DNA from: Bacillus sp. USDA818B3_A
Lineage (GTDB): Bacteria > Bacillota > Bacilli > Bacillales > Cytobacillaceae
Assembly: GCF_009928415.1 (NCBI RefSeq)
Contig: NZ_JAABNN010000003.1
Coordinates: 278,145 to 342,144, forward strand
DNA: 64,000 nucleotides
Reading direction: 5' to 3'
Below the pieces are notes generated by a model that saw only the letters and a list, made by a program, of their open reading frames with translations, was not told the origin of the DNA and searched no databases. Position 1 is the first letter of the stretch. The number at the start of each line of letters is the position of its first letter. The position numbers were made by a program, and so were the translations under genes. Below, piece after piece: positions 47,654-56,107 of this stretch.

Positions 47654-47685
47654 TTATAATTTATATAAAATGATAATTATTTTAA
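47654..47685 (-). promoter_or_regulatory. PerR-like and Fur-like palindromes upstream of fur
   Basis: TTATAATTTATATAA (47654-47668) matches the PerR box TTATAATNATTATAA at 12 of 14 defined positions, and TGATAATTATTTTAA (47671-47685) the 7-1-7 Fur box at 12 of 14. A further perfect inverted repeat, TTATAAAT-AACT-ATTTATAA, lies just nearer to fur, at about 47640-47659. The second box overlaps the spoIIM stop. The region is very AT-rich, so chance is possible. Confidence 0.4.
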
Positions 47686-48324
47686 TGTGATGGAACTTAT
47701 AATACTTTTCATTAACCATGGGGACAAATACGCTTCTATTCCTGAAGCCGCTGAAATGAATAGTACGGCAGCCATTAAGGCGACAATGTACCGTTTAAAA
47801 AAAGGCATGATTGGCTGTGCATATTTCTTCATAAATTGTCTTTTAATCATTCTAATTGAAAAAATCACTGAGAATGCTGCGATTAGTATAAATACCGGAA
47901 TGATAATCAGATTCTGCGGAAGTATGGAAGCAAAAGCCATCAAAAAGCCTTTCCAGCCCATTTGACTCACTAAAAAGCCCACCGTAAAACCTACAACCAT
48001 TCCTTTAAGAAATAAGAGAATTAATATAATAGGAAGTCCTATGATCGAGATTCCTAGAATCCACATTAGGCCAATAAATTTACTGTTGTGTAAAAAACTT
48101 TGTAAAAATAGATCATTATCCTCGGCTACCGTCCCGTCAGACACTTGTCCGAAAAATTGTGATAAATAATAAAATAAATCTTCTTTCTGGGTAATACTCA
48201 TGCTATTGACGACAATCGCTCCGAAAATGACTCCCATTAAAAATAAGACAACAATAAATAAAAAGATTGAGGAATGTTCGCGAAAATAACTGGCGGCATC
48301 TGACTGGTACAAACGTTTTTTCAT
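47677..48324 (-). CDS. spoIIM: Stage II sporulation protein M
   Basis: The 215-residue integral membrane protein has about five spans and matches SpoIIM, with HNSKFIGLMWILGISIIGLP (about 80-99). SpoIIM works with SpoIID and SpoIIP in the engulfment machine that thins septal peptidoglycan. In B. subtilis it is a sigma-E gene. It is next to fur and is transcribed in the same direction. Confidence 0.93.
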   Translation of the reverse strand: MKKRLYQSDAASYFREHSSIFLFIVVLFLMGVIFGAIVVNSMSITQKEDLFYYLSQFFGQVSDGTVAEDNDLFLQSFLHNSKFIGLMWILGISIIGLPIILILLFLKGMVVGFTVGFLVSQMGWKGFLMAFASILPQNLIIIPVFILIAAFSVIFSIRMIKRQFMKKYAQPIMPFFKRYIVALMAAVLFISAASGIEAYLSPWLMKSIISSITLK

Positions 48325-48433
48325 CTTTAATTTCCTCCTACTAACTAAGGATCGCTTATTAAAGTCTATGTTAGTCTAGTTATTCTATGACGAAAAATAA
48401 TAGATTTTAGAAAGGATAAAATTTTTATCGATG

Positions 48434-48464
48434 AAAAAACCCGGCAGTTGATAAGCTTGCCGGG
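48434..48464 (-). terminator. Terminator of nudF-yqxK
   Basis: Seven-bp stem CCCGGCA/TGCCGGG with an 11-base loop, followed on the minus strand by TTTTTTC, 13 bases after the yqxK stop. Confidence 0.9.
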
Positions 48465-48476
48465 GATGATTCCATA

Positions 48477-49640
48477 TTAGTCTGCAATTTTTCCATATTT
48501 CCCGCCGCCTCCGGCTGCAAGATTTACTTTGCCTTCTCTCGCCTTCATAATGAGATCGGCAATCTTGGCAGGGACAACTTCTGTTAAAGCTGAATATGGA
48601 ACTTCATGCAAGATAGCCATTTCACTGCCAAAATGATTCACCAGCTTTTCCAATAGGCGCGGTCCTAAGCCAGGAATAAACTCCAGCGGGACTTGATGGA
48701 CATACGGCGGACGACCTTGTGGACTTGAATCTGCGGTTTTTAACTCCAGGATTCGGTCTGACACACCTTTAATAATTTTATTACTTCCGCACAAGTGACA
48801 GAGTTGGTCCTCCATATTTAGAGGGGTAAAGCATTTCGCACAAACGGTTTTATGATATTTCCCCAATAAAGGATCAAGACCATAATTGGCAATGATATGA
48901 CGGCCTTCCTCTCCCTTTAATGCCTTTTGCAGTTCCAAAAAAGTCGGCTCTTTCATGGAGATTTCTTGATATTCTCGAGCGATTTTTGCAAGTGAGTGTG
49001 CATCTGAATTAGTTACAAACGTATATTGATGAAGTTCTTCTAACTGGTCTGCCATATATGTATCTGAGCTTAACCCCAGTTCAATCCCATCAATTAAATC
49101 AGGATCGAGCACCTCGGTCAGTGACTTATTAACCCCTTTACCATACAAACTTTTAAAGGGGGTAAAAACATGGGCAGGAATAAAAATCCCGCCTAGTTCT
49201 TTGACCTTTTTTTGCAGAACAAGCCCTGTTACATAAACCCGTTGCGAACTCAGTTGAATATTTTTTAAATGGCCTGAAAGCCAAGCTGAAAATTCACGCA
49301 TGACACTCAGATTAGGGAAATACATGAGCAGATGAATGGGACCATTGGTTTGTTCATCATAAATCTCTAGTTCCGAACCAGGAATGACCGTTAAATCCCC
49401 AAATATTAAACCTCCATCCGGATGCTCAATGATCTCTCCACTTTCAATTAGACTTTCCATTTCCAAGATTACTTCGGGTGAGTGGCTGTCTATGATCCCT
49501 ACCATATTTAATCCCTTTTCATGCCTTGCATGTTCAATAATATTGGTAAATGTCAGAGATTTAGCACCCGTAATTTTCACCGGCTTGCCTGTCCAAGTCC
49601 GGCCAATATGAATGTGTAAATCTACATAATAGCGATTCAT
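48477..49640 (-). CDS. yqxK: Endonuclease Q family protein YqxK
   Basis: The 387-residue protein has an N-terminal PHP-like metallohydrolase domain (HIHIGR, DSHSPEV, NSDAHSLAKI), a zinc ribbon with CAKC (about 262) and CHLCG (about 279), and a C-terminal helix-hairpin-helix segment (EFIPGLGPRLLEKLVNHFG). This is the pattern of EndoQ, which cuts next to deaminated bases in DNA. It overlaps nudF by four bases, pairing two repair/housecleaning genes. Confidence 0.85.
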   Translation of the reverse strand: MNRYYVDLHIHIGRTWTGKPVKITGAKSLTFTNIIEHARHEKGLNMVGIIDSHSPEVILEMESLIESGEIIEHPDGGLIFGDLTVIPGSELEIYDEQTNGPIHLLMYFPNLSVMREFSAWLSGHLKNIQLSSQRVYVTGLVLQKKVKELGGIFIPAHVFTPFKSLYGKGVNKSLTEVLDPDLIDGIELGLSSDTYMADQLEELHQYTFVTNSDAHSLAKIAREYQEISMKEPTFLELQKALKGEEGRHIIANYGLDPLLGKYHKTVCAKCFTPLNMEDQLCHLCGSNKIIKGVSDRILELKTADSSPQGRPPYVHQVPLEFIPGLGPRLLEKLVNHFGSEMAILHEVPYSALTEVVPAKIADLIMKAREGKVNLAAGGGGKYGKIAD

Positions 49641-50191
49641 TTATGTTTCAGCGCCTCTTGTAATTGTAAATATTGGACAGCAAAAATGGTTTTTGCATCA
49701 AAAATCTTTTGATTTGTTACATATTCCTGTGCTTCTTCGAGACTTATTTCTTCAAGATTAACAAATTCATCTTCGTCAAGACTAGCTGAATCCTCCTTTT
49801 TAACGAGTCCCTTTGCTAAATAGACATGGACAATTTCATCTGCAAAACCTGGTGATGTATAAAAAGAGGTGACTAGTTCTAAACTGCTGCAAACATAACC
49901 TGTTTCTTCTTCTAATTCTCTTCGGGCACAGATTTCAGGTTCTTCATCTTTTTCCAGTTTCCCCGCAGGAATTTCCACAATCGTTCTTTCTAATGCTTTC
50001 CGATATTGTTCCACCATTACTACCTTGTTTTCGTCGGTAACTGCTATCACCGCTACAGCCCCAGGATGTTTTACGATTTCACGCTTCGACTGCTTCCCAT
50101 TTGGCAGCTCCACATCTTGTAAATGAAGGCTGATAATCTTTCCTGAAAATATCTCTTCGCTCTTAATTGTTTTTTCTGTTAGGTTGTCCAT
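49637..50191 (-). CDS. nudF: ADP-ribose pyrophosphatase NudF
   Basis: The 184-residue Nudix hydrolase splits ADP-ribose to AMP and ribose 5-phosphate. The Nudix box begins GKLEKDEEPEICARRELEEE near residue 77. I chose ATG 50191 after CGGAGTGAC, which gives the B. subtilis length; the frame runs to 50281 through the upstream region of mciZ. It overlaps yqxK. Confidence 0.93.
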   Translation of the reverse strand: MDNLTEKTIKSEEIFSGKIISLHLQDVELPNGKQSKREIVKHPGAVAVIAVTDENKVVMVEQYRKALERTIVEIPAGKLEKDEEPEICARRELEEETGYVCSSLELVTSFYTSPGFADEIVHVYLAKGLVKKEDSASLDEDEFVNLEEISLEEAQEYVTNQKIFDAKTIFAVQYLQLQEALKHK

Positions 50192-50238
50192 TTTATTGTC
50201 ACTCCGTTCTATTCTGTAAAAATATACGTATATTTTAC

Positions 50239-50246
50239 CATACTTT
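50239..50246 (+). promoter_or_regulatory. Possible sigma-E -10 of mciZ
   Basis: CATACTTT, 18 bases above the mciZ start, is similar to the sigma-E -10 CATACAAT. No clear -35 was fixed. mciZ is a sigma-E gene in B. subtilis. Confidence 0.3.
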
Positions 50247-50263
50247 AATTGGAGGAGCAGGTT

Positions 50264-50395
50264 ATGAAAGTCTATATCCACGAAGATGGGATTACTCTAG
50301 TCGGCAAAGCCTGGGAAATCATTCAGAAATTAAAGGAATATCAAAAGGATTATGTTTTAGTCACCGATTGGGTTCAGGATATTTCGCAAAAATAG
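50264..50395 (+). CDS. mciZ: Mother-cell inhibitor of FtsZ, MciZ
   Basis: The 43-residue peptide starts at ATG 50264 after GGAGGAGCAG and reads MKVYIHEDGITLVGKAWE, then IIQKLKEYQKDYVLVTDW and a short tail. The block LVGKAWEI-x-x-KLKEY-x-x-x-x-x-V-x-DW matches B. subtilis MciZ (40 residues). MciZ caps FtsZ filaments and stops Z-ring formation in the mother cell. It is in the conserved place between nudF and yqkF. It was missed by length filters in the standard frame search. Confidence 0.93.
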   Translation: MKVYIHEDGITLVGKAWEIIQKLKEYQKDYVLVTDWVQDISQK

Positions 50396-50464
50396 TAGCT
50401 GTCATTTGTAGTCTGCCCTTTTCTTTATTAATATTGTAGGAAAGAGCAGGAGGGGTTGTAATTT

Positions 50465-51376
50465 ATGAAGAAAAGACAATTAGGCCAGTCCGATTTGTAT
50501 GTTACTGAATTGGGCCTCGGCTGTATGTCCATCGGCACAGAGGAAAAAACGGCTAGAAAAATTATCGAGGCTGCACTTGAGGAAGGAATAAATTATTTTG
50601 ATACGGCAGATCTTTATGATTTTGGTGAAAATGAGAGAATTGTCGGACAGGCTTTAAAACCTGTTCGAGAACAGGTCATTCTTGCAACTAAGGTAGGAAA
50701 CCGCTGGAAACCAGATAAAACTGGCTGGACATGGGACCCTTCCAAAGCCTATATAAAGGAAGAAGTAAAATGCAGCTTAAAGCGTCTAGGAACGGACTAT
50801 ATTGATTTATATCAACTGCATGGCGGAACGACTGAAGATAATATAGATGAGACGATTGAAGCGTTTGAAGAATTAAAAGCAGGAGGATACATTCGCTATT
50901 ATGGGATTTCCTCCATCCGGCCCAATGTCATCCGCGAATATATAAAAAAATCTAATCTGGTGTCCGTTATGATGCAATACAGTATGTTAGACCGCAGACC
51001 AGAGGAAGAAATCCTATCCCTTTTACATGAACATGATATAAGCGCAGTCACACGAGGTCCGCTTGCTAAAGGACTGCTTAGCGATAAGCTGCTTGGCAAG
51101 GCATCTGAAAAGGGCTATCTGGATTACAGCTACCAAGACTTAGTGGAAATCTTACCTTTGTTAAAAGAAAAAGCTGCTCATTCGCGTTCATTTACAGAGG
51201 TCTCTCTCCAGTACAATTTAGCGAATCCTGCTGTCGCTTCTGTTGTTGCAGGTGCAAGCAGCCCTGAACAGATTAGAAGCAATGTTGCCGCAGTAAAAAG
51301 TAATCCACTCACCCAAGAAGAGGTTTCGATTATTAAAGAGTTAACAAAGCCAGGTATTTATAGGGAACACAGATAA
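50465..51376 (+). CDS. yqkF: Aldo/keto reductase YqkF
   Basis: The 303-residue AKR-family oxidoreductase starts MKKRQLGQSDLYVTELGLGCM and shows the catalytic tetrad in NYFDTADLYDFGENE (Asp, Tyr), ATKVGNRW (Lys) and YQLHGG (His). It is NADPH-dependent in the family. The substrate is not predictable. It follows mciZ by 69 bases, as in B. subtilis. Confidence 0.9.
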   Translation: MKKRQLGQSDLYVTELGLGCMSIGTEEKTARKIIEAALEEGINYFDTADLYDFGENERIVGQALKPVREQVILATKVGNRWKPDKTGWTWDPSKAYIKEEVKCSLKRLGTDYIDLYQLHGGTTEDNIDETIEAFEELKAGGYIRYYGISSIRPNVIREYIKKSNLVSVMMQYSMLDRRPEEEILSLLHEHDISAVTRGPLAKGLLSDKLLGKASEKGYLDYSYQDLVEILPLLKEKAAHSRSFTEVSLQYNLANPAVASVVAGASSPEQIRSNVAAVKSNPLTQEEVSIIKELTKPGIYREHR

Positions 51377-51429
51377 TATAAATCACCTTCAGGCTATGTT
51401 ATAAAATATAGTTTTAGATTTGGAACATG

Positions 51430-51565
51430 TCTGTTGATTGGCGCTCCAGACACTTCGCTTTCCGCGGGCGTGCCGGGGAGCCTCCTCGGCGCGGAAGCGC
51501 CTGCGGGGTCTCCCCAGCCCCGTACTCCCGCAGGAGTCTTCGTGCCTTCCGCGCCAATCAACAGA
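51430..51565. repeat. GC-rich structured palindromic repeat, family 1, copy 3
   Basis: About 136 bp from TCTGTTGATTGGCGC to its complement, between the convergent yqkF and yqkE. Relative to copy 1 the outer stem has a G-C to T-A change on both arms. Orientation is the same as copy 1. Confidence 0.9.
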
Positions 51566-51579
51566 GTGTTTTTCAATAA

Positions 51580-51834
51580 TTATTTGAATTCTTTCCAGTT
51601 CATGCCACTTTCATTTAATAATTCTTCAAATGATTTGTTCTTTTCTTTTAATCTTCGTTCTTCTCGTTTTCTTCGTTCTTCTTCTGCTTTTTTTCTCTCT
51701 TCTTCTGCCTTAAGCTGATCCTGCTGTTCTTTTAGCTGCTTCATTAAATCTGGATTAATTAAATCTTTTAGGGTAACAGCTGGATCTTCCTTTTTTGGTT
51801 TAGACTGATTGATTTGTCTCTTTTGTTTTTTCAT
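51580..51834 (-). CDS. yqkE: YqkE family protein
   Basis: The 84-residue, highly charged protein has a coiled-coil rich in Lys and Glu (about 32-65) and the conserved end KSFEELLNESGMNWKEFK. Start at ATG 51834 after GGAGGGCG. Function unknown; it is near yqkF as in B. subtilis. It is the downstream neighbour of family-1 copy 3. Confidence 0.82.
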   Translation of the reverse strand: MKKQKRQINQSKPKKEDPAVTLKDLINPDLMKQLKEQQDQLKAEEERKKAEEERRKREERRLKEKNKSFEELLNESGMNWKEFK

Positions 51835-51884
51835 TCTAAACGCCCTCCATCTAAAAAAATCTCTATTATTATACCAAAAAATCA

Positions 51885-51913
51885 AAAAACAGGCTGTGTC
51901 TTACAGCCCGTTT
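51885..51913 (-). terminator. Terminator of the CoA-transferase genes
   Basis: Imperfect stem AAACGGGCTGT with ACAGCCTGTTT around a 5-base loop, followed on the minus strand by TTTGATTTTTTGG, 6 bases after the stop of the B subunit. Confidence 0.85.
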
Positions 51914-51919
51914 ACCGCA

Positions 51920-52588
51920 TTAATAAGCATCTAATTTAACATCTTGATCAATAGTTAATGCTGCTTCTGTTGACTGGACAATATCCTCAACAGTAAATCC
52001 ACTCGCGACTTCCACTAGTTTTAATCCAGAATCAGTAACATCCATTACTGCCCGCTCTGTGATTATTCGATCTACTACCCCTTTTCCAGTCAGAGGCAGT
52101 GTACATTTTTTTAATATTTTCGATTCTCCTTTTTTATTTACGTGTTCCATGATAACAATGATCTTTTGAGCACCATGAACTAAATCCATTGCTCCGCCCA
52201 TTCCTTTAATCATTTTTCCTGGAATCATCCAGTTAGCTAAATCTCCTGTTTCTGACACTTCCATTCCGCCAAGAATAGCGATATTAACATGTCCTCCCCG
52301 AATCATGGCAAAAGATTCAGCACTATCGAAATAGGCTGCCCCGCTTATAGCTGTGACGGTCTCTTTACCCGCATTAATCAAATCAGGATCTACATCTTCT
52401 TCACTAGGGTAAGGTCCGATGCCGAGAAGACCGTTTTCTGATTGTAATACCACTTGCTTATTATCGGTAATATAGTTTGCAACGAGGGTTGGCATACCGA
52501 TTCCTAGATTTACATAAAAGCCATTTTCTATTTCCTTCTCTGCTCGAATTGCAATTCTTTCTCTGACATTGGCTTTATCATTTACCAT
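51920..52588 (-). CDS. scoB: 3-oxoacid CoA-transferase subunit B
   Basis: The 222-residue subunit contains the catalytic Glu in [12 protein letters not shown] (about 49-60) of family I CoA-transferases. With subunit A it transfers CoA from succinyl-CoA to acetoacetate. It follows subunit A by 23 bases. Sequence alone does not distinguish acetoacetate from other 3-oxoacids; the nearby HMG-CoA lyase favours acetoacetate. Confidence 0.9.
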   Translation of the reverse strand: MVNDKANVRERIAIRAEKEIENGFYVNLGIGMPTLVANYITDNKQVVLQSENGLLGIGPYPSEEDVDPDLINAGKETVTAISGAAYFDSAESFAMIRGGHVNIAILGGMEVSETGDLANWMIPGKMIKGMGGAMDLVHGAQKIIVIMEHVNKKGESKILKKCTLPLTGKGVVDRIITERAVMDVTDSGLKLVEVASGFTVEDIVQSTEAALTIDQDVKLDAY

Positions 52589-52611
52589 AACTATTACTCC
52601 CTTCCCCCACT

Positions 52612-53301
52612 CTATTTTTTTACGGTTAATCTTTCTATTCGCTTTTCCTGTTTGCCTTCAATAAGGGCTTGAACATAAATACTTGGTGTATGGATAAAGT
52701 TTGGATCTAATTCACCTATTTCGTAAAGCGTTTCCACTTCAGCGATCGTTACTTTTCCAGCAGCCGCAATCATTGGGTTAAAGTTTCGGGCTGTTTTATG
52801 GTAAACGAGATTCCCCATTTTATCTCCTTTCCACGCCCTTACGAGACTAAAGTCGGCTGTAAGCGCTTTTTCCAACAGGTATTCACGGCCATTAAATATC
52901 TTTGTCTCTTTCCCCTCAGCTATAGGTGTCCCTACCCCTGCTGGAGTATAAAAGGCTGGAATCCCGGCACCGCCGGCACGTATTTTTTCAGCCAAAGTTC
53001 CTTGCGGGGTTAACTCTACTTCCAACTCTCCTGTTAAAACCTGCCGCTCAAACTCTTTATTTTCTCCAACATATGATCCTATCATTTTTTTGATTTGTTT
53101 ATTATTTAATAGCAGGCCTAACCCCCACTCATCGATTCCACAGTTATTTGATATGACCGTTAAGTCCTTGACTCCTTTTTCGGCTAAAGCCAATATCAAA
53201 TTTTCCGGAATACCGCATAAACCAAAACCGCCTACCATCAATGTTGCTCCGTCTTGGATATCAGCAACTGCATCCTCAAAGGACGTACAAATCTTCTTCA
53301 T
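52612..53301 (-). CDS. scoA: 3-oxoacid CoA-transferase subunit A
   Basis: The 229-residue subunit begins [36 protein letters not shown], with the CoA-transferase I family glycine loop GGFGLCGIP (about 23-31). It forms the A part of an A2B2 enzyme with scoB. Its gene is divergent from the HMG-CoA lyase gene, giving a head-to-head pair for acetoacetate production and use. Confidence 0.9.
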   Translation of the reverse strand: MKKICTSFEDAVADIQDGATLMVGGFGLCGIPENLILALAEKGVKDLTVISNNCGIDEWGLGLLLNNKQIKKMIGSYVGENKEFERQVLTGELEVELTPQGTLAEKIRAGGAGIPAFYTPAGVGTPIAEGKETKIFNGREYLLEKALTADFSLVRAWKGDKMGNLVYHKTARNFNPMIAAAGKVTIAEVETLYEIGELDPNFIHTPSIYVQALIEGKQEKRIERLTVKK

Positions 53302-53475
53302 CCTTTTTCTCTCCCCCTTAAGTTAAGGTAATCATAAATTTTTTCCTTCCTCATTTACATTTACTATTTCTACTTTCAGATGAAAAATTCCTCTAATTTT
53401 GTCAAAATTCTATTAACTCTTGCCTTTCTGAAAACGCCACCACTACAATGAAGGTATGAGGATTGGAGGGGGAAA

Positions 53476-54381
53476 ATGATGTTAAATTTACCTAACAAAG
53501 TGACGATTATTGAAGTTGGTCCACGGGATGGACTTCAAAATGAGAAATTACTGGTTCCTACGGATATTAAAAAGCAATTTATTGCACGGCTAAAGGCCGC
53601 CGGACTCCAAGAAATCGAGCTGACTTCATTTGTATCACCAAAATGGGTGCCGCAAATGGCCGATGCTGCTGAAATTACAGCCCATTGTTTAGACGAAAAA
53701 ATCAGAAATATCGTCCTTGCCCCTAATCGGAGAGGAATTGAGCGAGTGTATTCGACTGATTGTCAGGCCGTTGCTGTATTTGTCGGTGTCAGTAATAGCT
53801 TTAATTTAAAAAACATCAATAAAACAACTCGGGACAGTTTAACTGAATTAAAGCCGATTATTCGTGAATTAAAAGAAAAGGGCTATTTTGTTCGTGCGTG
53901 TATTTCTACAGCCTTCTATTGCCCTTATGAGGGCAAAATAAGTGAGAAAGATACCATAGAGCTTTGCCGTGAATTTATCATTGCCGGGGTCGACGAACTA
54001 AGCGTTGCGGATACGATCGGCATGGCCACACCCAATGAATCCTTCTCTCTTTTTTCCAAATTAAAAGCGGAGTTCACTGAAACCCTGTTAACTGCCCATT
54101 TCCATGATACCCGCAAGCTTGCCCTTGCTAATATACTAGCCGCCCTCCAAGCCGGAATTGACCGATTTGATACCTCTGCAGGGGGTCTCGGTGGCTGCCC
54201 GTTTGCCCCCGGTGCGGCAGGCAATGCTGCAACTGAGGACGTGGTTTATATGCTTGAGAGAATGGGAATCACAACAGGTGTTAACCTAGACAAATTAATG
54301 TCCGCTATTGAAGTTGTAATCCCTCATCTATCAAGAAAAATTGAGACCGGCTATTACCGCCTTTACGCCCAAACAGTTTAG
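53476..54381 (+). CDS. yngG: Hydroxymethylglutaryl-CoA lyase YngG
   Basis: The 301-residue lyase cleaves HMG-CoA to acetoacetate and acetyl-CoA. The active-site blocks are VGPRDGLQNE, HFHDTR (metal His), and the signature GGCPFAPGAAGNAATED with the catalytic Cys. It starts at ATG 53476 with GGAGGGGG upstream (a second ATG follows at once). It is the leucine-degradation enzyme whose product the divergently encoded CoA-transferase activates. Confidence 0.93.
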   Translation: MMLNLPNKVTIIEVGPRDGLQNEKLLVPTDIKKQFIARLKAAGLQEIELTSFVSPKWVPQMADAAEITAHCLDEKIRNIVLAPNRRGIERVYSTDCQAVAVFVGVSNSFNLKNINKTTRDSLTELKPIIRELKEKGYFVRACISTAFYCPYEGKISEKDTIELCREFIIAGVDELSVADTIGMATPNESFSLFSKLKAEFTETLLTAHFHDTRKLALANILAALQAGIDRFDTSAGGLGGCPFAPGAAGNAATEDVVYMLERMGITTGVNLDKLMSAIEVVIPHLSRKIETGYYRLYAQTV

Positions 54382-54459
54382 AAACATTTTTATGAATAAG
54401 GAATCTCCATATCAACCATCTTAATAACTGAGACTACCAAGAAGGAAGGGAGACAGAAT

Positions 54460-54600
54460 ATGAGTCAGAAGCGTGAGAAAGGAAATAGCCAAAGCGGGAA
54501 AAACTATGCTGACACTGCAGGCGGCGGGAAACGGATGATGGCTGCCGAAGAAATGGAAAAAGCCCTCCACCCGACAAAACGACAAAATTCTGAGCAATAA
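54460..54600 (+). CDS. Unrecognised small hydrophilic protein (46 residues)
   Basis: ATG 54460 follows AAGGAAGGGAG and the frame reads MSQKREKGNSQSGKNYADT, AGGGKRMMAAEEMEKALHP, then TKRQNSEQ and TAA. The peptide is charged and Gly/Lys-rich with no membrane span, like many small spore proteins, but I recognise no family. Its TAA stop is shared with the first bases of family-2 repeat copy B, so the C-terminus may have been set by that insertion. Confidence 0.55.
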   Translation: MSQKREKGNSQSGKNYADTAGGGKRMMAAEEMEKALHPTKRQNSEQ

Positions 54601-54741
54601 GAAAAGCGGAAGCGCCTTGTACAGGGGCGACTGGCATAAGACGAGCAGGCGAGAAGGCTGGTCTTTGGCCTTCTTGTCGGATTGGCTTATGACCCGAGCC
54701 CCTAGGCGCTGGAGCTGGACATGAAGAAAAGCGGAAGCGCC
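54599..54741. repeat. Family-2 structured repeat, copy B
   Basis: About 143 bp in reverse orientation to copy A, from AAGAAAAGCGGAAGCGCC to a second exact copy of that 18-mer at 54724-54741 (period 125 bp). Internal pairs GGGGC/GCCCC, CATAAG/CTTATG and GAAGGC/GCCTTC form a long hairpin; CATAAG/CTTATG covaries with TATAAG/CTTATA in copy A. Confidence 0.85.
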
Positions 54742-54750
54742 ATAATACTT

Positions 54751-54782
54751 AAAGCCGCTCATTGGTATCAGCGGCTTTTTTT
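54751..54782 (+). terminator. Terminator after the 46-residue ORF
   Basis: Stem AAGCCGCT with AGCGGCTT (loop CATTGGTATC) followed by TTTTT. It lies beyond repeat copy B and is probably the original terminator of the small ORF, separated from it by the repeat. Confidence 0.85.
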
Positions 54783-54871
54783 ATGTTAAAATTTATTCTG
54801 TTAAAATATGGGCACGATGTATTTGTTTTACATAGTTTATTAATACCTTATTTCTTACGGGAGGTGCCATT

Positions 54872-55792
54872 ATGAGAAAGGCATTTCGGGCTTTGTTTGT
54901 TCTATTGTTTTTCTGGGTATCTCTGGGTTTGTATTTTACAAACCGATTGATGTATATGAAAAAGAAGAACGAGGATTTAATTTTAAGGCGGGAAACAGAT
55001 GCCGGGCGATATAATCCTAAAGAATTTGAATCACTCCCAAAGCGGGATGTGGACATTCCCTCACCGTTTGGTTATACCATTAAGGCACTCCTTGTTGAAC
55101 CACATCCGACGAACCGGTATGTCATTATTTCTCATGGAGTAACGGAAACCAAAATTAACTCGATTAAATATGCAAACCTTTTTTTAGAGCGCGGATTTAA
55201 TACATTAATTTATGACCATCGCCGCCACGGAGAATCAGGCGGAAAAACTACCAGCTTTGGACATTATGAAAAATTCGATTTAAAAACAGTTGTTGATTGG
55301 TTAAAACAGGAGAAAGGGCCTCAGCTTGAATTGGGAATTCACGGTGAATCGATGGGCGCGGCAACCATGCTTTTATATGCAGGTCTCTTGGAAGACGGAG
55401 CGGATTTTTATATTGCAGACTGTCCTTTTTCCGATTTCAAGGAACAGCTTGCCTATCTGATTAAAAGAGACTTTAAGCTTATCCCCAGTCTTTTACTGCC
55501 AATTGGTGATGCCTTTTTACGGCTGCGCGATAAGTATTCGATCCGTCATGTTTCCCCCATTTCGGTGATTGAAAATATTAAGCATCCGGTATTGTTTATC
55601 CATAGTAAAAAAGATGATTTTATCCTCCCTTACATGTCAAAGGATTTATATGAACAAAAAAAGGGGCCAAAAATGCTTTATATTGCAGAGAATGGCCGTC
55701 ATGCCCAGTCCTTCAATGAAAACCGCGCCGATTACGAACGGGCGATTGATGAATTCTTGCAGAAATATGTTGACCATGCTCTGCCAAGTTAA
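54872..55792 (+). CDS. yqkD: Alpha/beta hydrolase YqkD
   Basis: The 306-residue protein has an N-terminal membrane anchor (about 6-24), and an alpha/beta hydrolase fold with nucleophile GESMGA (Ser near 159), an acid in KKDDFILP and His in RHAQSF. It belongs to the YqkD/DLH-like serine hydrolases; the substrate is unknown. ATG 54872 has GGGAGGTG upstream. Confidence 0.87.
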   Translation: MRKAFRALFVLLFFWVSLGLYFTNRLMYMKKKNEDLILRRETDAGRYNPKEFESLPKRDVDIPSPFGYTIKALLVEPHPTNRYVIISHGVTETKINSIKYANLFLERGFNTLIYDHRRHGESGGKTTSFGHYEKFDLKTVVDWLKQEKGPQLELGIHGESMGAATMLLYAGLLEDGADFYIADCPFSDFKEQLAYLIKRDFKLIPSLLLPIGDAFLRLRDKYSIRHVSPISVIENIKHPVLFIHSKKDDFILPYMSKDLYEQKKGPKMLYIAENGRHAQSFNENRADYERAIDEFLQKYVDHALPS

Positions 55793-55863
55793 AAACTTTT
55801 AATTGATTTTACCTGTAATTCCATATATTCTCATGTTAAGATGAATTTTTAAGGGGGCTTAAC

Positions 55864-56070
55864 ATGTCAAAGGTTCAAATTAAAGTCAATGATAATGGTT
55901 CACTAAGAATTACGGGTGATGTGGAATTACTTGATGGGGAAGGCAATGTTTACACAACAAAGCCAGCTTTTTCTCTATGCCGCTGCGGTTTGTCTAATAA
56001 TAAACCGTTTTGCGATGGTTCTCATAAAGGGAAATTTGAATCACAAGTTAGAGTTTCAAAAGAAGACTAG
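55864..56070 (+). CDS. CDGSH iron-sulfur domain protein
   Basis: The 68-residue protein has one CDGSH motif, CRCGLSNNKPFCDGSH (about 39-54), which binds a [2Fe-2S] cluster with three Cys and one His. It lies 71 bases after yqkD and may be cotranscribed. Role unknown; the family is linked to iron/redox handling. Confidence 0.9.
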   Translation: MSKVQIKVNDNGSLRITGDVELLDGEGNVYTTKPAFSLCRCGLSNNKPFCDGSHKGKFESQVRVSKED

Positions 56071-56080
56071 TTACGAGCGG

Positions 56081-56107
56081 GCGGCTTTCTAAGCCGCTCT
56101 TATTTTA
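56081..56107. terminator. Terminator between CDGSH gene and yqjX
   Basis: Stem GCGGCTT/AAGCCGC with loop TCT followed by TCTTATTTT; the convergent yqjX stop lies at its edge. Confidence 0.8.

Noticed and set aside
53302..53475. Sigma-E-like ACTACAAT upstream of yngG
   Set aside because: First base of the -10 differs and no fitting -35 was found.
54421..54762. Minus-strand ORFs opposite the 46-residue gene and repeat B
   Set aside because: They cross the repeat and have no start context; low complexity of aromatic and Ser residues.
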